A DNA stretch of 64,000 nt from Candidatus Heimdallarchaeota archaeon B3_Heim (lineage in GTDB: Archaea; Asgardarchaeota; Heimdallarchaeia; Hodarchaeales; Hodarchaeaceae), in NCBI GenBank assembly GCA_003144275.1, contig NJBF01000011.1:29042-93041 (forward strand). Direction: 5' to 3'. Both the position numbers and the translations under genes were made by a program. Below the pieces are notes generated by a model that worked only from the letters and a program-made list of their open reading frames with translations, was not told the origin of the DNA and searched no databases. Shown piece after piece: positions 1 through 8,968 of the stretch (its first letter is position 1; each line of letters starts with the position of its first letter).

Positions 1-1592
1 CGGTTTTTCCCCCAACTAAAGAATGAAAGGAGGGTACCTAGTAGAATAAAAGTCACAGCCAAGAAGAATATTCGGTATCCCAGATCGACGAACCCTTTAG
101 CTGTTAGAACAGAAACTTGATTTTGAAATTTTTCTCTACTTAATTCAGTGAATAACATAGCCATTAGAAAAAGAATAACACTCGAAAACATCCACTCTGA
201 AAAACGAACATTCACTATAACTGGGAATTTCTTGAATGTCGTCCTTTCAGATGGGAATTCTGAATCTGAGATTAGGTTTGCGTGTATACTTCGTTGTTTC
301 TTTGTTAATCGTCGATTTTCCCAGCGTAGAGTGAGAAAAAACAGAAAGGGGAGCCCGAGAAAAAGAAGTAAATTTAGTACTATGATTAAAAATTCTAAAT
401 GTGGTTGAATAGGGGTTTCATCGATCCATATTGAATAAAGAGAATTACCTGCGAACCCCCCGTCTACCTGAATAACCAATAGTTCGACAGCTAGAGGGAT
501 CGGAATCTCAACAAGATAGGGAAGAGCATTTGGTACATAGTTTGAGAGTGGAGAGACATCTGCTCCGTTTCCAGAAGTAAGACCGAGAAGTTGTACATCA
601 ACTGTAGAATTGATCCGTCCTTCCAAATCAAAAATATAAAGTTGAACTCCTGGGAGATTACTTTGTAAAATCACTGTTCCCTTCGTTCGTATTTCTGAGG
701 TAAAAATATAATAATCAGTTGGATCTTCAAGTCCCTCCTCATTTACAGTTCCAACAATCCAATTTTGAGCAGATATATGGTCATGGGAGACGAGGGTAGT
801 GTACAAATCATCTGGAACATCAGTGTTTAAATCGTCGATGACCAATGGTGCATCAGCAATATGTTCTGTTAGTTGAGTGGGATCCGTTCCTAATAAAAAT
901 TCAATGTAATCTGATAATCCATCATTATCAGAATCAGGAGATAGTTCTATCCGAACTGAAAATTGAAATTTCTCTGACCCCCAATTGCCCGCAGCATCGC
1001 TCACATAAACTGATAGTCGGTGAGATCCATCTTCACGAGGAAGATTAACAATAAAAGGAAAAAGCAAACTCTGGTTCTCTTCAGCATTCCAGTGGTATAA
1101 TACTTTATCTAGATTGGTATCGTTGATCAATAGTTCGATAGGTGTTTCGGGAATATGCTGACTATTATTCACCATTGATTCCAATAATATAATAGGAGTT
1201 GTATCATCAGTGATATAGTGAAATTTTTGGTATTCCCACACATCCAAACTGTCTAATGCATAAACATGTAAGAAGTGAGGCCCATCACCAGGTGGTAATA
1301 GCGTAGTATATGGGGGAAGCCATGTAATGTTAGGTTGAGAATCCCAATTGAAATCAACCCGTAGTAGGGAAGCATCATCGATATCTAAAACAATTTTAGT
1401 ATCAGATGGAAGAATAGAATTATTGGAAGGGGATTGTAGAAAAATATAATTTACTGCTGTTGCCATATCAACATTGAAAGAGAAAGGTGCAATTTTTTCC
1501 TCTAAATTGTAGGTTAAACTCCCTGAATCTATCACATTGAGAGTAAAATTGGTAAGTAAGAGTAAAAATATGATAAATGTTCTATTTCTCAT
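1..1592 (-). CDS. Large surface protein with Ig-like repeats, 3' end off the window
   Basis: The frame stays open from an ATG at 1592 to the left edge, giving at least 530 codons and no stop. A signal peptide or first membrane segment lies at residues 5-20 (hydrophobic FIIFLLLL stretch). Two Ig-like units follow, recognised by SPSNNS- and MVNNSQ-type starts, a W in a beta strand and an SDAAGNWG end. Around residue 220 there is a DSDNDGLSD motif, as in thrombospondin type 3 calcium-binding repeats. A further beta-rich region is followed by a membrane segment near residues 400-420, a charged loop, and at least two more membrane segments before the edge. The outside-facing N-terminal part and the membrane anchor point to a cell-surface protein. 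The repeat type also occurs in the 1604-residue protein at 58.7-63.5 kb. Its ligand or partner cannot be told. Confidence 0.8.
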   Translation of the reverse strand, partial: MRNRTFIIFLLLLTNFTLNVIDSGSLTYNLEEKIAPFSFNVDMATAVNYIFLQSPSNNSILPSDTKIVLDIDDASLLRVDFNWDSQPNITWLPPYTTLLPPGDGPHFLHVYALDSLDVWEYQKFHYITDDTTPIILLESMVNNSQHIPETPIELLINDTNLDKVLYHWNAEENQSLLFPFIVNLPREDGSHRLSVYVSDAAGNWGSEKFQFSVRIELSPDSDNDGLSDYIEFLLGTDPTQLTEHIADAPLVIDDLNTDVPDDLYTTLVSHDHISAQNWIVGTVNEEGLEDPTDYYIFTSEIRTKGTVILQSNLPGVQLYIFDLEGRINSTVDVQLLGLTSGNGADVSPLSNYVPNALPYLVEIPIPLAVELLVIQVDGGFAGNSLYSIWIDETPIQPHLEFLIIVLNLLLFLGLPFLFFLTLRWENRRLTKKQRSIHANLISDSEFPSERTTFKKFPVIVNVRFSEWMFSSVILFLMAMLFTELSREKFQNQVSVLTAKGFVDLGYRIFFLAVTFILLGTLLSFFSWGKN

Positions 1593-1839
1593 TTCCTAGA
1601 TCCTTCAAAATCGATGGCATTCTATTCATCCATCTAAAAGAAAGGGCCTTATTTAGTTTGATATTATCTTTTCGTATGATTTAGCCAATCGTATGCAAAA
1701 AATTGTAGGTTTTCTGGATCTAGCCATACTCTTAAAAGAAGTCTCTAATTGCCACGAAGCACTTCGAGAGGTTATAGCAGCGAATGATTAATTATTAGAA
1801 ATACAGAAATTGTGAAATTATCAAAAATTTTACTAAGAT

Positions 1840-2547
1840 TTATCTTGTAATGACTTGTCTTGCCATTGAAACAAAACATTCCTCGATTGCTTTACAATCA
1901 TCTACTCTAATGCAAAATAAATTCATTTGGTTCAGATCAGCTAGATATCTTACCAGCTGAATGTTTGTAAGATGCGAGACAGAATTAATCTCTGCATTTC
2001 TCCTTCTTCTTTTCGATACTTTTATAGTAGAAAGAACGTGTTGAGATTTTCTCCTAAAAATAACTCTACATTGATTTAAAATTCGATCTCGGATAGTTAG
2101 AGATTGTTTAATTTCTTTTTTCTTACGTCTTCGTGGGGAATATTTCCATCCTTTGATTACTACAATGCCCATAGGGACGTGTGTACGATAGGAAAGATGC
2201 TTCTCAAACTCTGTGAGCCAATTAGGAATTGCTTCGATTGATTTTCGGTCATTAATATTACAAAAAATTAACCCTGCTGATGCACCACGATAGTAGCTAG
2301 GTCTTAGCTTTCCAAAGAATTCTTGACCAGCTGTATCCACTAATATGAGTTTTACCTGGTTATTACCAACATTGATTTTCTTAGTGGTAATATCTACTCC
2401 CAATGTCGGTAAATAATTAGTATCAAATTTGTTTTCCGCAAACTTTCTAATAAAAAGAGTTTTTCCTGTGTTTCCAGACCCGATTGCACAGATTTTGAGG
2501 AGATATTCATTATTTTTTATCTGATTATCTCGCTTACAGTTATACAC
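1840..2547 (-). CDS. Divergent Ras/Rab-like small GTPase without the G4 motif
   Basis: This 235-residue protein belongs to the Ras superfamily of switch GTPases. The P-loop GSGNTGKT is at residues 23-30, the switch I threonine in PTLGVD at 48, and the G3 motif DTAGQE at 71-76, followed by a Rab-like YYRGA. The G4 motif NKxD, which gives guanine specificity, is not seen: the equivalent strand reads VVIKGWKYS. It is followed by a very basic insertion of about 60 residues (RRRKKK, RRKSQ, KRRRRN). The G5 SAK motif is replaced by CIRVDD, although the last helix looks normal. No C-terminal cysteine for prenylation is present. The start is GTG at 2547, since no in-frame ATG precedes the P-loop. Nucleotide specificity is uncertain. 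The gene is divergent from the small secreted protein at 2830. Confidence 0.85.
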   Translation of the reverse strand: MYNCKRDNQIKNNEYLLKICAIGSGNTGKTLFIRKFAENKFDTNYLPTLGVDITTKKINVGNNQVKLILVDTAGQEFFGKLRPSYYRGASAGLIFCNINDRKSIEAIPNWLTEFEKHLSYRTHVPMGIVVIKGWKYSPRRRKKKEIKQSLTIRDRILNQCRVIFRRKSQHVLSTIKVSKRRRRNAEINSVSHLTNIQLVRYLADLNQMNLFCIRVDDCKAIEECFVSMARQVITR

Positions 2548-2829
2548 TATCTTTCACAGGAAATTATTAATGTCTTGCCTTTTCTTCATGTTACTAGGAT
2601 ATTGTCGGTTTTTAAGCTTACCTCGAGAACTTCTCACTGGTTACTATTTGAAAACTGATTGAGTGTGTTAGAAATTAACTTGTATCTTTGAAGTTCTTTC
2701 CTCAGAATTTTCTGAAAGAAGTTGATTATTCGAGATTTCGAATCATTCAAGCTATTAATATAGATGTAAATCACTAGTGAAGGGGGAAACTAGTAATCCT
2801 AGCATTAGTTCTATTGGAGTACATAAAAA

Positions 2830-3373
2830 ATGTCTCAATTTCAAAAAAAGAAACCTATAGTATATTTGATTTTGTGTTTAATCTCATCATTTTCGATAGC
2901 AACGGTCACAGCAGCGTTTTCCATATGCATTAACTACCGAAGATTTACCTGACGGTTTTGAATTGGTATCTACTTCATTTAGCACCGATTTGGGAATTTT
3001 ACAGAAATGGAAAACACCTTCTGATACCGATGGGATGACAACTTTAACTGTTGAAGATTCTGGTTCAAAATCTAATGCCTCTTCCGTAATAGATGCATTA
3101 GCACTGTTTAGCCCTACTTCTGTTTCCGTTTCAGGTGCCGACGAAGCAATAAAAGTCGATCTTATTATGGTCACTACAATTTATGCCAGAAAGGATAAAT
3201 ATCTCTTAATTAGTTCGGCATTTGCTAGTACTAAAGCTGATGTTATCACCCTATTGGAAGCTCAGATTTCAAAGCTACCTGGAGATAGTGGAGGAGCACC
3301 TGGATTCGTCTTGTTCTCAGCGATTGCAGCAATTTCGGTTGTTGCGATAATTTTAAAGAAAAGAAAAGTGTAA
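2830..3373 (+). CDS. Small secreted protein with PGF-CTERM-like tail, frameshifted
   Basis: An ATG at 2830 starts a typical signal peptide (basic KKK, then YLILCLISSFSIAT, ending in TAA). This frame stops after 40 codons. The rest of the protein continues in the next frame from about 2918 to 3373. Dropping one T from the TTTT run at 2917-2920 joins the two into one protein of about 180 residues. The mature part is beta/alpha-like, with no recognised family. Its C-terminus has a GAPGF motif, a hydrophobic helix and KKRKV. That is the layout of PGF-CTERM tails, which archaeosortase cleaves to anchor surface proteins. The break could be a sequencing error, a real lesion or phase variation. A U-rich tract follows the stop. 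Confidence 0.65.
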
Positions 3374-3382
3374 TCAAATCAT

Positions 3383-3398
3383 ATTTTCTCTTTTTTTT
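3383..3398 (+). terminator. U-rich terminator after the small secreted protein
   Basis: A T-rich stretch with eight consecutive T residues at 3391-3398 follows the stop at 3373. Archaeal RNA polymerase terminates on U-tracts without needing a hairpin. Confidence 0.45.
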
Positions 3399-3529
3399 CC
3401 TGTATACTTTGATGACAATTCCTCTTGGCATTACCTGTACATCTTTCTGCTAACAAGATCGAAAGATATTTCCATTTTTACTATCTTTGTTGTAGCTAAC
3501 AGATTTTCTTTTATTCTTCCGTGATCATG

Positions 3530-4681
3530 ATGTCTAAAGTTGCTCTTATACCTACGAATCCCCAATCAGTGGTGGACGATTATGCCAAACTAATGGACTT
3601 GCTTAATTATCAATCATTCATAAAAAAAGAACTGAATACGATAATCAAGATCAATTTATCATGGTCTCTTTTCTATCCCGCTTGTTCGACTCCTCCTTGG
3701 CAATTAGATGGTGTATTACAGAAATTATTAGTAGATGGTTTTGAAGCGGACAAAATCATCCCTACAGAAAATCAAACCGTTGTCACTCATCCTTGGATTG
3801 GCGCTTATAAGAATAAGTGGTTACCCATCTTAAAAAAAGGTAACACAACCTATCGTCCCTTGACTAACGAAAAGTGGATCGATTATTCCCCAAAAGGGGA
3901 TGTACCCGCAATGAGGGAGTTATTTCAAGATAAAATTATCATTCCAGAGATTTTTGAAGGAGCAAGCGTTGTACATTTGCCCACTTTGAAAACACATGGT
4001 CACACGGTGATGACTGGAGCAATGAAGAACGCTTTTGGCGGGTTAATCCCCAAATATCGCCATCACAGTCATAAAATGATTCATGAAATCTTAGTTGACT
4101 TATTAACCATACAAAAGGAAATTCACCCGGGTCGACTCGCGGTAATGGATGGATCTGTTGCAGGGGATGGGGCAGGACCACGAATCATGACACCTGTTTC
4201 TACAAATCTTCTTTTGGCTAGCGAAGACCAAGTCGCCATCGATGCCGTTTCAGCAAAACTTATGGGATTTGATCCTATGAAAATCAAATTTATTAAAATG
4301 GCCCATGATCAAGGTTTGGGTATTGGCGATATTGATCAGCTTGATCTGATTGGTACGGATCCAGCAGATTTCCAATCGATGAATTTTAATTTCAAAACCA
4401 AAAAAAGTCTGGTTATTAGGTGGGATCAGCGGATTCGGAAAACAACGTATCGTCATCGTCCTTTAAAACCCCTTCATTGGTTTTTATTCTATACGCCTTT
4501 CTTTAGGTTATTTATCATGGCATCAGGAGTCTACCACGATTGGATTTGGTACCCTCTAATTGGGAATCGGCGTATTAAAAAATTCAAGCGGGAATCTGGG
4601 TGGGGACAACTCTTTGAATCCTATGAATATGGCCCCAAGATGAAAACGTACCCCGAAATAAAAAATTGGGATCGGTATTGA
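3530..4681 (+). CDS. DUF362 family protein
   Basis: This 383-residue protein belongs to the DUF362 family. The typical features are the MSKVALIPTN start, the LPTLKTHGHTVMTGAMKN segment (a conserved K-T-H and G-KN region), and the later stretch on a valued substrate (AVMDGSVAGDGAGP and DQVAIDAVSAKLMGFDP). The family's function is not established. Some members carry a ferredoxin domain, but none is seen here. The reading frame also allows GTG at 3521 and ATG at 3527. ATG at 3530 matches the usual family N-terminus. A nitroreductase begins 60 bases downstream on the same strand, so the two may be co-transcribed and serve one redox pathway. Confidence 0.85.
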   Translation: MSKVALIPTNPQSVVDDYAKLMDLLNYQSFIKKELNTIIKINLSWSLFYPACSTPPWQLDGVLQKLLVDGFEADKIIPTENQTVVTHPWIGAYKNKWLPILKKGNTTYRPLTNEKWIDYSPKGDVPAMRELFQDKIIIPEIFEGASVVHLPTLKTHGHTVMTGAMKNAFGGLIPKYRHHSHKMIHEILVDLLTIQKEIHPGRLAVMDGSVAGDGAGPRIMTPVSTNLLLASEDQVAIDAVSAKLMGFDPMKIKFIKMAHDQGLGIGDIDQLDLIGTDPADFQSMNFNFKTKKSLVIRWDQRIRKTTYRHRPLKPLHWFLFYTPFFRLFIMASGVYHDWIWYPLIGNRRIKKFKRESGWGQLFESYEYGPKMKTYPEIKNWDRY

Positions 4682-4740
4682 GTTCTTGTCGTCTCATTCA
4701 GAAAATTTTTACATTTTATCAAATGAAACTTGTGTAGTTG

Positions 4741-5568
4741 ATGAATTTACCAATGGAAAAGCGAAAAGAATACATAGCTGATCTATTTAAGAAGTATCGC
4801 AGCATTCTCAAAGGTCCTGATTGGGAAACGATGCCTCCGCATGAGGATTGGGAACCTGACCAACAAAAAGGGGTTGAGGAGCCTCCACCTCAGAAAGGAT
4901 ATGCTGAGGATGCAAAAATTATTGATCTCATACCTAAAACCGAATTTACTACTCAAGATTTCCCTGTTACCCTTCTAGATGCAATTTCAAATAGACGAAG
5001 CAGAAGGAATTTTAGTGAGGCGCCTTTAACTCTCAAAGAACTGTCTTTTTTGTTATATGCAACACAGGGTGTTCACAAAGTAGGGAGTGACGAGCGTCAT
5101 AGTCAAATAAAAGCAGTTAAACGGACGGTTCCATCAGGTGGATCTCGTCATCCCTTTGAGACATATTTAGTCGTTCAACGAGTTGAAAATCTCCCTCCTG
5201 GTATATATCGTTATCTTGCGTTAGAGGAAAAATTGCTTTTCGTAAAAGATATTAATGAGGAGAAAATTTCTGAATCTTTGTCTGGATTAACCTATAGTCA
5301 ATCTTTTCCTGAAAAAGGGGCGGTATTCTTTATTTGGGCTGTTATCCCATACAGAACTGAATGGCGCTACTCTATTATTTCTTACAAGGATATTCTGATC
5401 GAAGCGGGACATGTATGTCAAAACTTGTATCTTGCGTGTGAGGCCATCAATGCAGGAACGTGTGCAATTCTAGCTTATGATCAGAAAGGAATCGACAGTT
5501 TACTTGACATTGATGGTGAAGATGAATTCGTCATTTATGTTGCTCCTGTGGGTAAAAGGAAAAAATAG
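4741..5568 (+). CDS. SagB-type nitroreductase-family flavoenzyme
   Basis: This 275-residue protein is an FMN-dependent oxidoreductase of the nitroreductase superfamily, SagB/ThcOx branch. The FMN-phosphate site is seen as SNRRSRRNFSE near residue 80. LLYATQGV and the conserved VPSGGSRHPFETYLVV follow, and GIYRYL and a C-terminal AILAYDQ complete the fold. SagB-type enzymes dehydrogenate azolines in thiazole/oxazole peptides, but many archaeal relatives have no such context. No cyclodehydratase or precursor peptide is visible here, so the substrate is unknown. A TTG codon directly precedes the chosen ATG at 4741. The partner upstream is DUF362. Confidence 0.9.
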   Translation: MNLPMEKRKEYIADLFKKYRSILKGPDWETMPPHEDWEPDQQKGVEEPPPQKGYAEDAKIIDLIPKTEFTTQDFPVTLLDAISNRRSRRNFSEAPLTLKELSFLLYATQGVHKVGSDERHSQIKAVKRTVPSGGSRHPFETYLVVQRVENLPPGIYRYLALEEKLLFVKDINEEKISESLSGLTYSQSFPEKGAVFFIWAVIPYRTEWRYSIISYKDILIEAGHVCQNLYLACEAINAGTCAILAYDQKGIDSLLDIDGEDEFVIYVAPVGKRKK

Positions 5569-5625
5569 AGTTGTGATGACCTTATTAGTGTCTACACCTC
5601 ACATTTATGATAGAATTCAATATTC

Positions 5626-6717
5626 TTATTCTACCTCTTTCTTTGGGAACGGATTCCAAGTCATAATTAATATGGTATTTATTACGATTATTATCTGAGA
5701 TATCGTGCATAGAATACATATGAAGTTGATCACGAACAGTTCTAGATATAATAGGTAAAACAAAGCACCCACTGTAAGAAACAATTGAAATACAATGAAA
5801 TAATACCAATATTCTCCCTGGAGTTTTTTGAATAAGAATGATCTCTCTCTACCTAATGGAATCTCTAATGGAAGTGGTACGATACTTAGAAAAATTACTT
5901 GCATCAATACTAATGTCATTATGACGATTCCTAGCAAAGCAAATGGTATTTCGAATCCGAAAATATGATAGATCTCATATTTTCGAAAAAGAAGGGTTTT
6001 TGCTAAATCATTGGAGGCACATCCACAGCCTCCACGAAGGTAATCTAAAAATTGATATGTGAGTGTAATTAACGAGATAAGCGTTAATGCAGTAAAAAGA
6101 TAAATACGATTCTTCTCTATACTTCTAAACGAGAATTTCATTATGGTATATTTGTCTAGCGTAATGCTGCCTGATACAGCGAGGAGAGTAATTGCACCAA
6201 CTATTAAAATAGCATTCACTAGTAAGGAAAGATCAACGACATCAAAAGAAGGAGTGGTAGGTCCATTATTGTCAGGAGGGACATAACCAATATCTACGAG
6301 AATAGACTCAAAGGAAGTGACTAATAGATTAGAATCTCCCAAAATTGCCTCAATATCTAATACTACTTTTTGATCATTGTCCCAGAGAAAGATCACCCAC
6401 GGAAAACCTCCATAGGCTCCTACAGAAATATTGTATACTTCCATTTGTTCGAAAAAAAAGGCAGTTTCAGTAGAGGCATCAATAAACGCAAAATCAATAC
6501 TATCGTTGAGACGATATTCCTGAAAAAATGGATCTACATACGAATTGTATTTGTCCACACAATCGGGACATGCGCTATACTTGATAATAATACAGTCAAC
6601 TGGTTCATCAGCATGTTGTCCAGCCGTGCCAATATCAATGATTCCAACAAGCAAGGTACTTAATAAGAGTGTACCAAGTACAAAACGAGAATATTTAAAA
6701 TTCGATGAGGAACTCAT
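5626..6717 (-). CDS. Thioredoxin-like domain fused to a VKOR-like membrane domain
   Basis: The 363-residue protein has an N-terminal membrane segment or signal anchor (residues 11-30). A thioredoxin-like domain follows, with CPDC at 50-53 and the cis-proline in GGFPW near 106. Then come about five membrane helices of the vitamin K epoxide reductase type. The VKOR domain shows loop cysteines C231 and C233, the KYEIYHIFGFEIPFALLG segment and the active CxxC as CILC at 334-337. Such proteins make disulfides outside the cytoplasm by passing electrons from a thioredoxin-like partner to a quinone. In most known fusions the thioredoxin domain is C-terminal, so this order is reversed. The start ATG overlaps the mrp stop by 4 bases, which implies translational coupling. 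Confidence 0.8.
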   Translation of the reverse strand: MSSSSNFKYSRFVLGTLLLSTLLVGIIDIGTAGQHADEPVDCIIIKYSACPDCVDKYNSYVDPFFQEYRLNDSIDFAFIDASTETAFFFEQMEVYNISVGAYGGFPWVIFLWDNDQKVVLDIEAILGDSNLLVTSFESILVDIGYVPPDNNGPTTPSFDVVDLSLLVNAILIVGAITLLAVSGSITLDKYTIMKFSFRSIEKNRIYLFTALTLISLITLTYQFLDYLRGGCGCASNDLAKTLLFRKYEIYHIFGFEIPFALLGIVIMTLVLMQVIFLSIVPLPLEIPLGRERSFLFKKLQGEYWYYFIVFQLFLTVGALFYLLYLELFVINFICILCTISQIIIVINTILIMTWNPFPKKEVE

Positions 6718-7535
6718 TTCTTTTTCAACTTATTCAGTAATTTGGTGACGATAGGGGAAAAATATTCAAACGCTTCTGAAAGTCCTTTATCTCCTTTTAC
6801 CCGAATATTCAGATCAAAAGGAATCTGCCCAAGTATTTCAGTATTAAACTCTTGAGCCATCCTTTCCCCCCCACCTTCTCCAAATAGGGCATGCTCAGTT
6901 TCACAAGATGGACATTTAAACACGGACATATTTTCTATGATGCCGAGGACAGATTCATCACCCAACATTTTACGTGACATTACGAGTGATTTACCGGTAT
7001 CTAACGTACTTACTTCTTGGGGTGTGGTAACAATCACAACACCATCTAGATCAGGTAACATCTGCATAATACTAATTGCTTCATCTCCTGTCCCGGGAGG
7101 CATATCAAAAATCAATACTTCTAAAGGTCCCCAATCAAAATCAGTCAAAAATTGATTAAGCGCTTTCATCTTAATAGGCCCTCTCCACACAACAGGAGTG
7201 GAGGCGGTTTCTAAAAAGAACGCCATTGAAATGACTTTTACACCCATCGGTCCTTCGACAGGCAAAGGTTTTCCACTTTCTTGCACTTCAACTTTTTTTC
7301 CCTCAATCCCAAGCATTTTTGCAATATTTGGGCCTGAAAAATCCAGATCTGCGATTCCTACTTTCCCTGGAAACTTCTTTCCAAAGGCTAAAGCTAAATT
7401 AGATGCAACGGTAGATTTCCCTACTCCACCTTTACCACTAAGCACAACAATCTTTTTTTTCACATTTTTCATTGCAGCAGCAATTTCATCCTGTTGTGTT
7501 TTCAAACTTGACTGCACGGTTGTTTCCTTCAGCAT
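6714..7535 (-). CDS. apbC: Mrp/ApbC (Nbp35-like) iron-sulfur cluster carrier ATPase
   Basis: This 273-residue P-loop ATPase carries iron-sulfur clusters to apo-proteins in the cytoplasm. The deviant Walker A motif GKGGVGKS is at residues 34-41, the Walker B region is DMPPGTGD near 145-152, and the cluster-binding CPSC of the Nbp35/Mrp family is at 208-211. The length is normal for archaeal Mrp proteins. It lies directly upstream of the thioredoxin-VKOR fusion, with a 4-base overlap, so both are probably on one transcript. Why an Fe-S carrier should be coupled to an extracytoplasmic thiol oxidase is not clear from the sequence. Confidence 0.93.
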   Translation of the reverse strand: MLKETTVQSSLKTQQDEIAAAMKNVKKKIVVLSGKGGVGKSTVASNLALAFGKKFPGKVGIADLDFSGPNIAKMLGIEGKKVEVQESGKPLPVEGPMGVKVISMAFFLETASTPVVWRGPIKMKALNQFLTDFDWGPLEVLIFDMPPGTGDEAISIMQMLPDLDGVVIVTTPQEVSTLDTGKSLVMSRKMLGDESVLGIIENMSVFKCPSCETEHALFGEGGGERMAQEFNTEILGQIPFDLNIRVKGDKGLSEAFEYFSPIVTKLLNKLKKK

Positions 7536-7648
7536 TTACTTAATGAATTGTCAGTATTTCTCAAATGACGAAGGGTTAGTCCAGATTATTAATATCCCTT
7601 CATTTCACAATTCGTAAATAACTTGCTTATCTATTATTTTGACGTCAG

Positions 7649-8830
7649 CTACTCTCGACCAAAAGCCATTTTAACAAGATCATAAGCGCCTTCGAAGACG
7701 TGTTTTGGAACAACGGTTAATTCTTCAGCCTCAGAGCCGTATTTTAAATTAAAAAATCTACTAAAGGCAGCAAGTGCACTCCAAAGAAATCTAGAAGTAT
7801 GATCGGCGATAATAAAGGTGAGAAAATTGTCATTATTAGAAAGCATAATAATATCTTCTTGAAACTGTATCATTTTGACATCTGACGTTTCTATCATTTC
7901 AGTAAATAAGTTTAGCACAGCAAGGACTCCACCAGAAAATAAGAGATCACGATCACTCCCCAAGCTTTCTTCAGGAACGAAATCATATGAATATAATAGC
8001 AAACCCGATTTGTTTATGACCATCAATTTCTTTAATCTATGATATTGTAATAAACCAAGAGGAGCTTTTACATATGCTCTATAAATTAACAAACTACCTA
8101 CTATAACACTAATATGTGGAGCTAAATGTTGTAAGAAGATAATAAATTCCAGATTAACAAGATTCTCCAAAAATCTGGCACCTACAACAACTATCAACGG
8201 AATTGCATAAAAGAAAATTATCGATAGCTGAAGCATTAGCACCTGTGAGTTCTGTTTTCGATACGTTATCTGATTTTTAATCTTCTGAAGAGAATAGAGA
8301 GTTATAATAATAACATAGCTTACAAAATACGCTGCTGGAAAATTTGTGGTGTATAAAACAATTAAAATGGTCAGAATAACACTATAGAGATCCTCGATGT
8401 TCTGACTAATATTTAATTCGTTTGACATTATCTCTGGAAATAGGACTGGATAAATCATATTCAGCAAAAAAGCCCCAAGAAAGATACCAAATATTGACGC
8501 ATGGATCGGTGACACTCTATCTTTTCGGAAAAACTCAATAAAAAGCAAGAAAACCCCTGAGGACATACCACCAAACAAAGGAAACAGGTAATTCACAATA
8601 TTTCCCTCGTCACGATAGAACTGGACTGGATTTTCAATATTAAGAATATAGAAAAAGAATTCAAACCCCACAAAAGCAATAAAAGCAATATATAATCCAA
8701 TAAGTATCCCGATTACAGGAATTTTTGTTTTACGCCACCTAACCATTAACGAGAAGAGTAAAACAAATGAAACAATTATTTCAAGGAAGAAAATACAAAA
8801 TCCTACCACACTAAGTGTTTCTAATGCCAA
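7649..8830 (-). CDS. Polytopic membrane protein with longin/roadblock-like C-terminal domain
   Basis: The 393-residue protein has about seven membrane helices in residues 1-265. A soluble C-terminal domain of about 120 residues follows. It starts with KLMVINKSGLLLYSYDF, has a helix around GGVLAVLNLFTEM, and strands around VKMIQFQEDIIML and FLTFIIADH. This strand-helix-strand order is typical of archaeal longin or roadblock-like modules, which bind small GTPases in Asgard archaea and eukaryotes. The assignment rests on pattern only. The start is TTG at 8830, preceded by the strong ribosome-binding stretch GGAAGGA. It is not clearly part of an operon. Confidence 0.6.
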   Translation of the reverse strand: MALETLSVVGFCIFFLEIIVSFVLLFSLMVRWRKTKIPVIGILIGLYIAFIAFVGFEFFFYILNIENPVQFYRDEGNIVNYLFPLFGGMSSGVFLLFIEFFRKDRVSPIHASIFGIFLGAFLLNMIYPVLFPEIMSNELNISQNIEDLYSVILTILIVLYTTNFPAAYFVSYVIIITLYSLQKIKNQITYRKQNSQVLMLQLSIIFFYAIPLIVVVGARFLENLVNLEFIIFLQHLAPHISVIVGSLLIYRAYVKAPLGLLQYHRLKKLMVINKSGLLLYSYDFVPEESLGSDRDLLFSGGVLAVLNLFTEMIETSDVKMIQFQEDIIMLSNNDNFLTFIIADHTSRFLWSALAAFSRFFNLKYGSEAEELTVVPKHVFEGAYDLVKMAFGRE

Positions 8831-8968
8831 TGGATCGTCCTTCCTACCTATAAATGGAAATATGCAAAGTATCCTCAGGATTATAATTAGCGTAATTCTT
8901 CAATGTTCTTAAACTCTTGGAAATAATTCAATAAATATAGATGGATAATTAAAAAGAAGGTAAGTAGG

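Noticed and set aside
148..1048. Two rightward frames (86 and 67 residues) at 148-408 and 845-1048
   Set aside because: They lie antisense inside the long leftward surface-protein frame, which has a signal peptide, repeats and membrane helices.
1693..1791. 32-residue rightward frame (MQKIVGFLDLAILL start)
   Set aside because: It looks protein-like in composition, but there is no ribosome-binding site, repeat or homologue known to me. It may be a relic, but support is too weak.
2887..3174. Leftward frame of 95 residues
   Set aside because: It is antisense to the secreted protein at 2830-3373, whose signal peptide and C-terminal anchor make the forward strand convincing.
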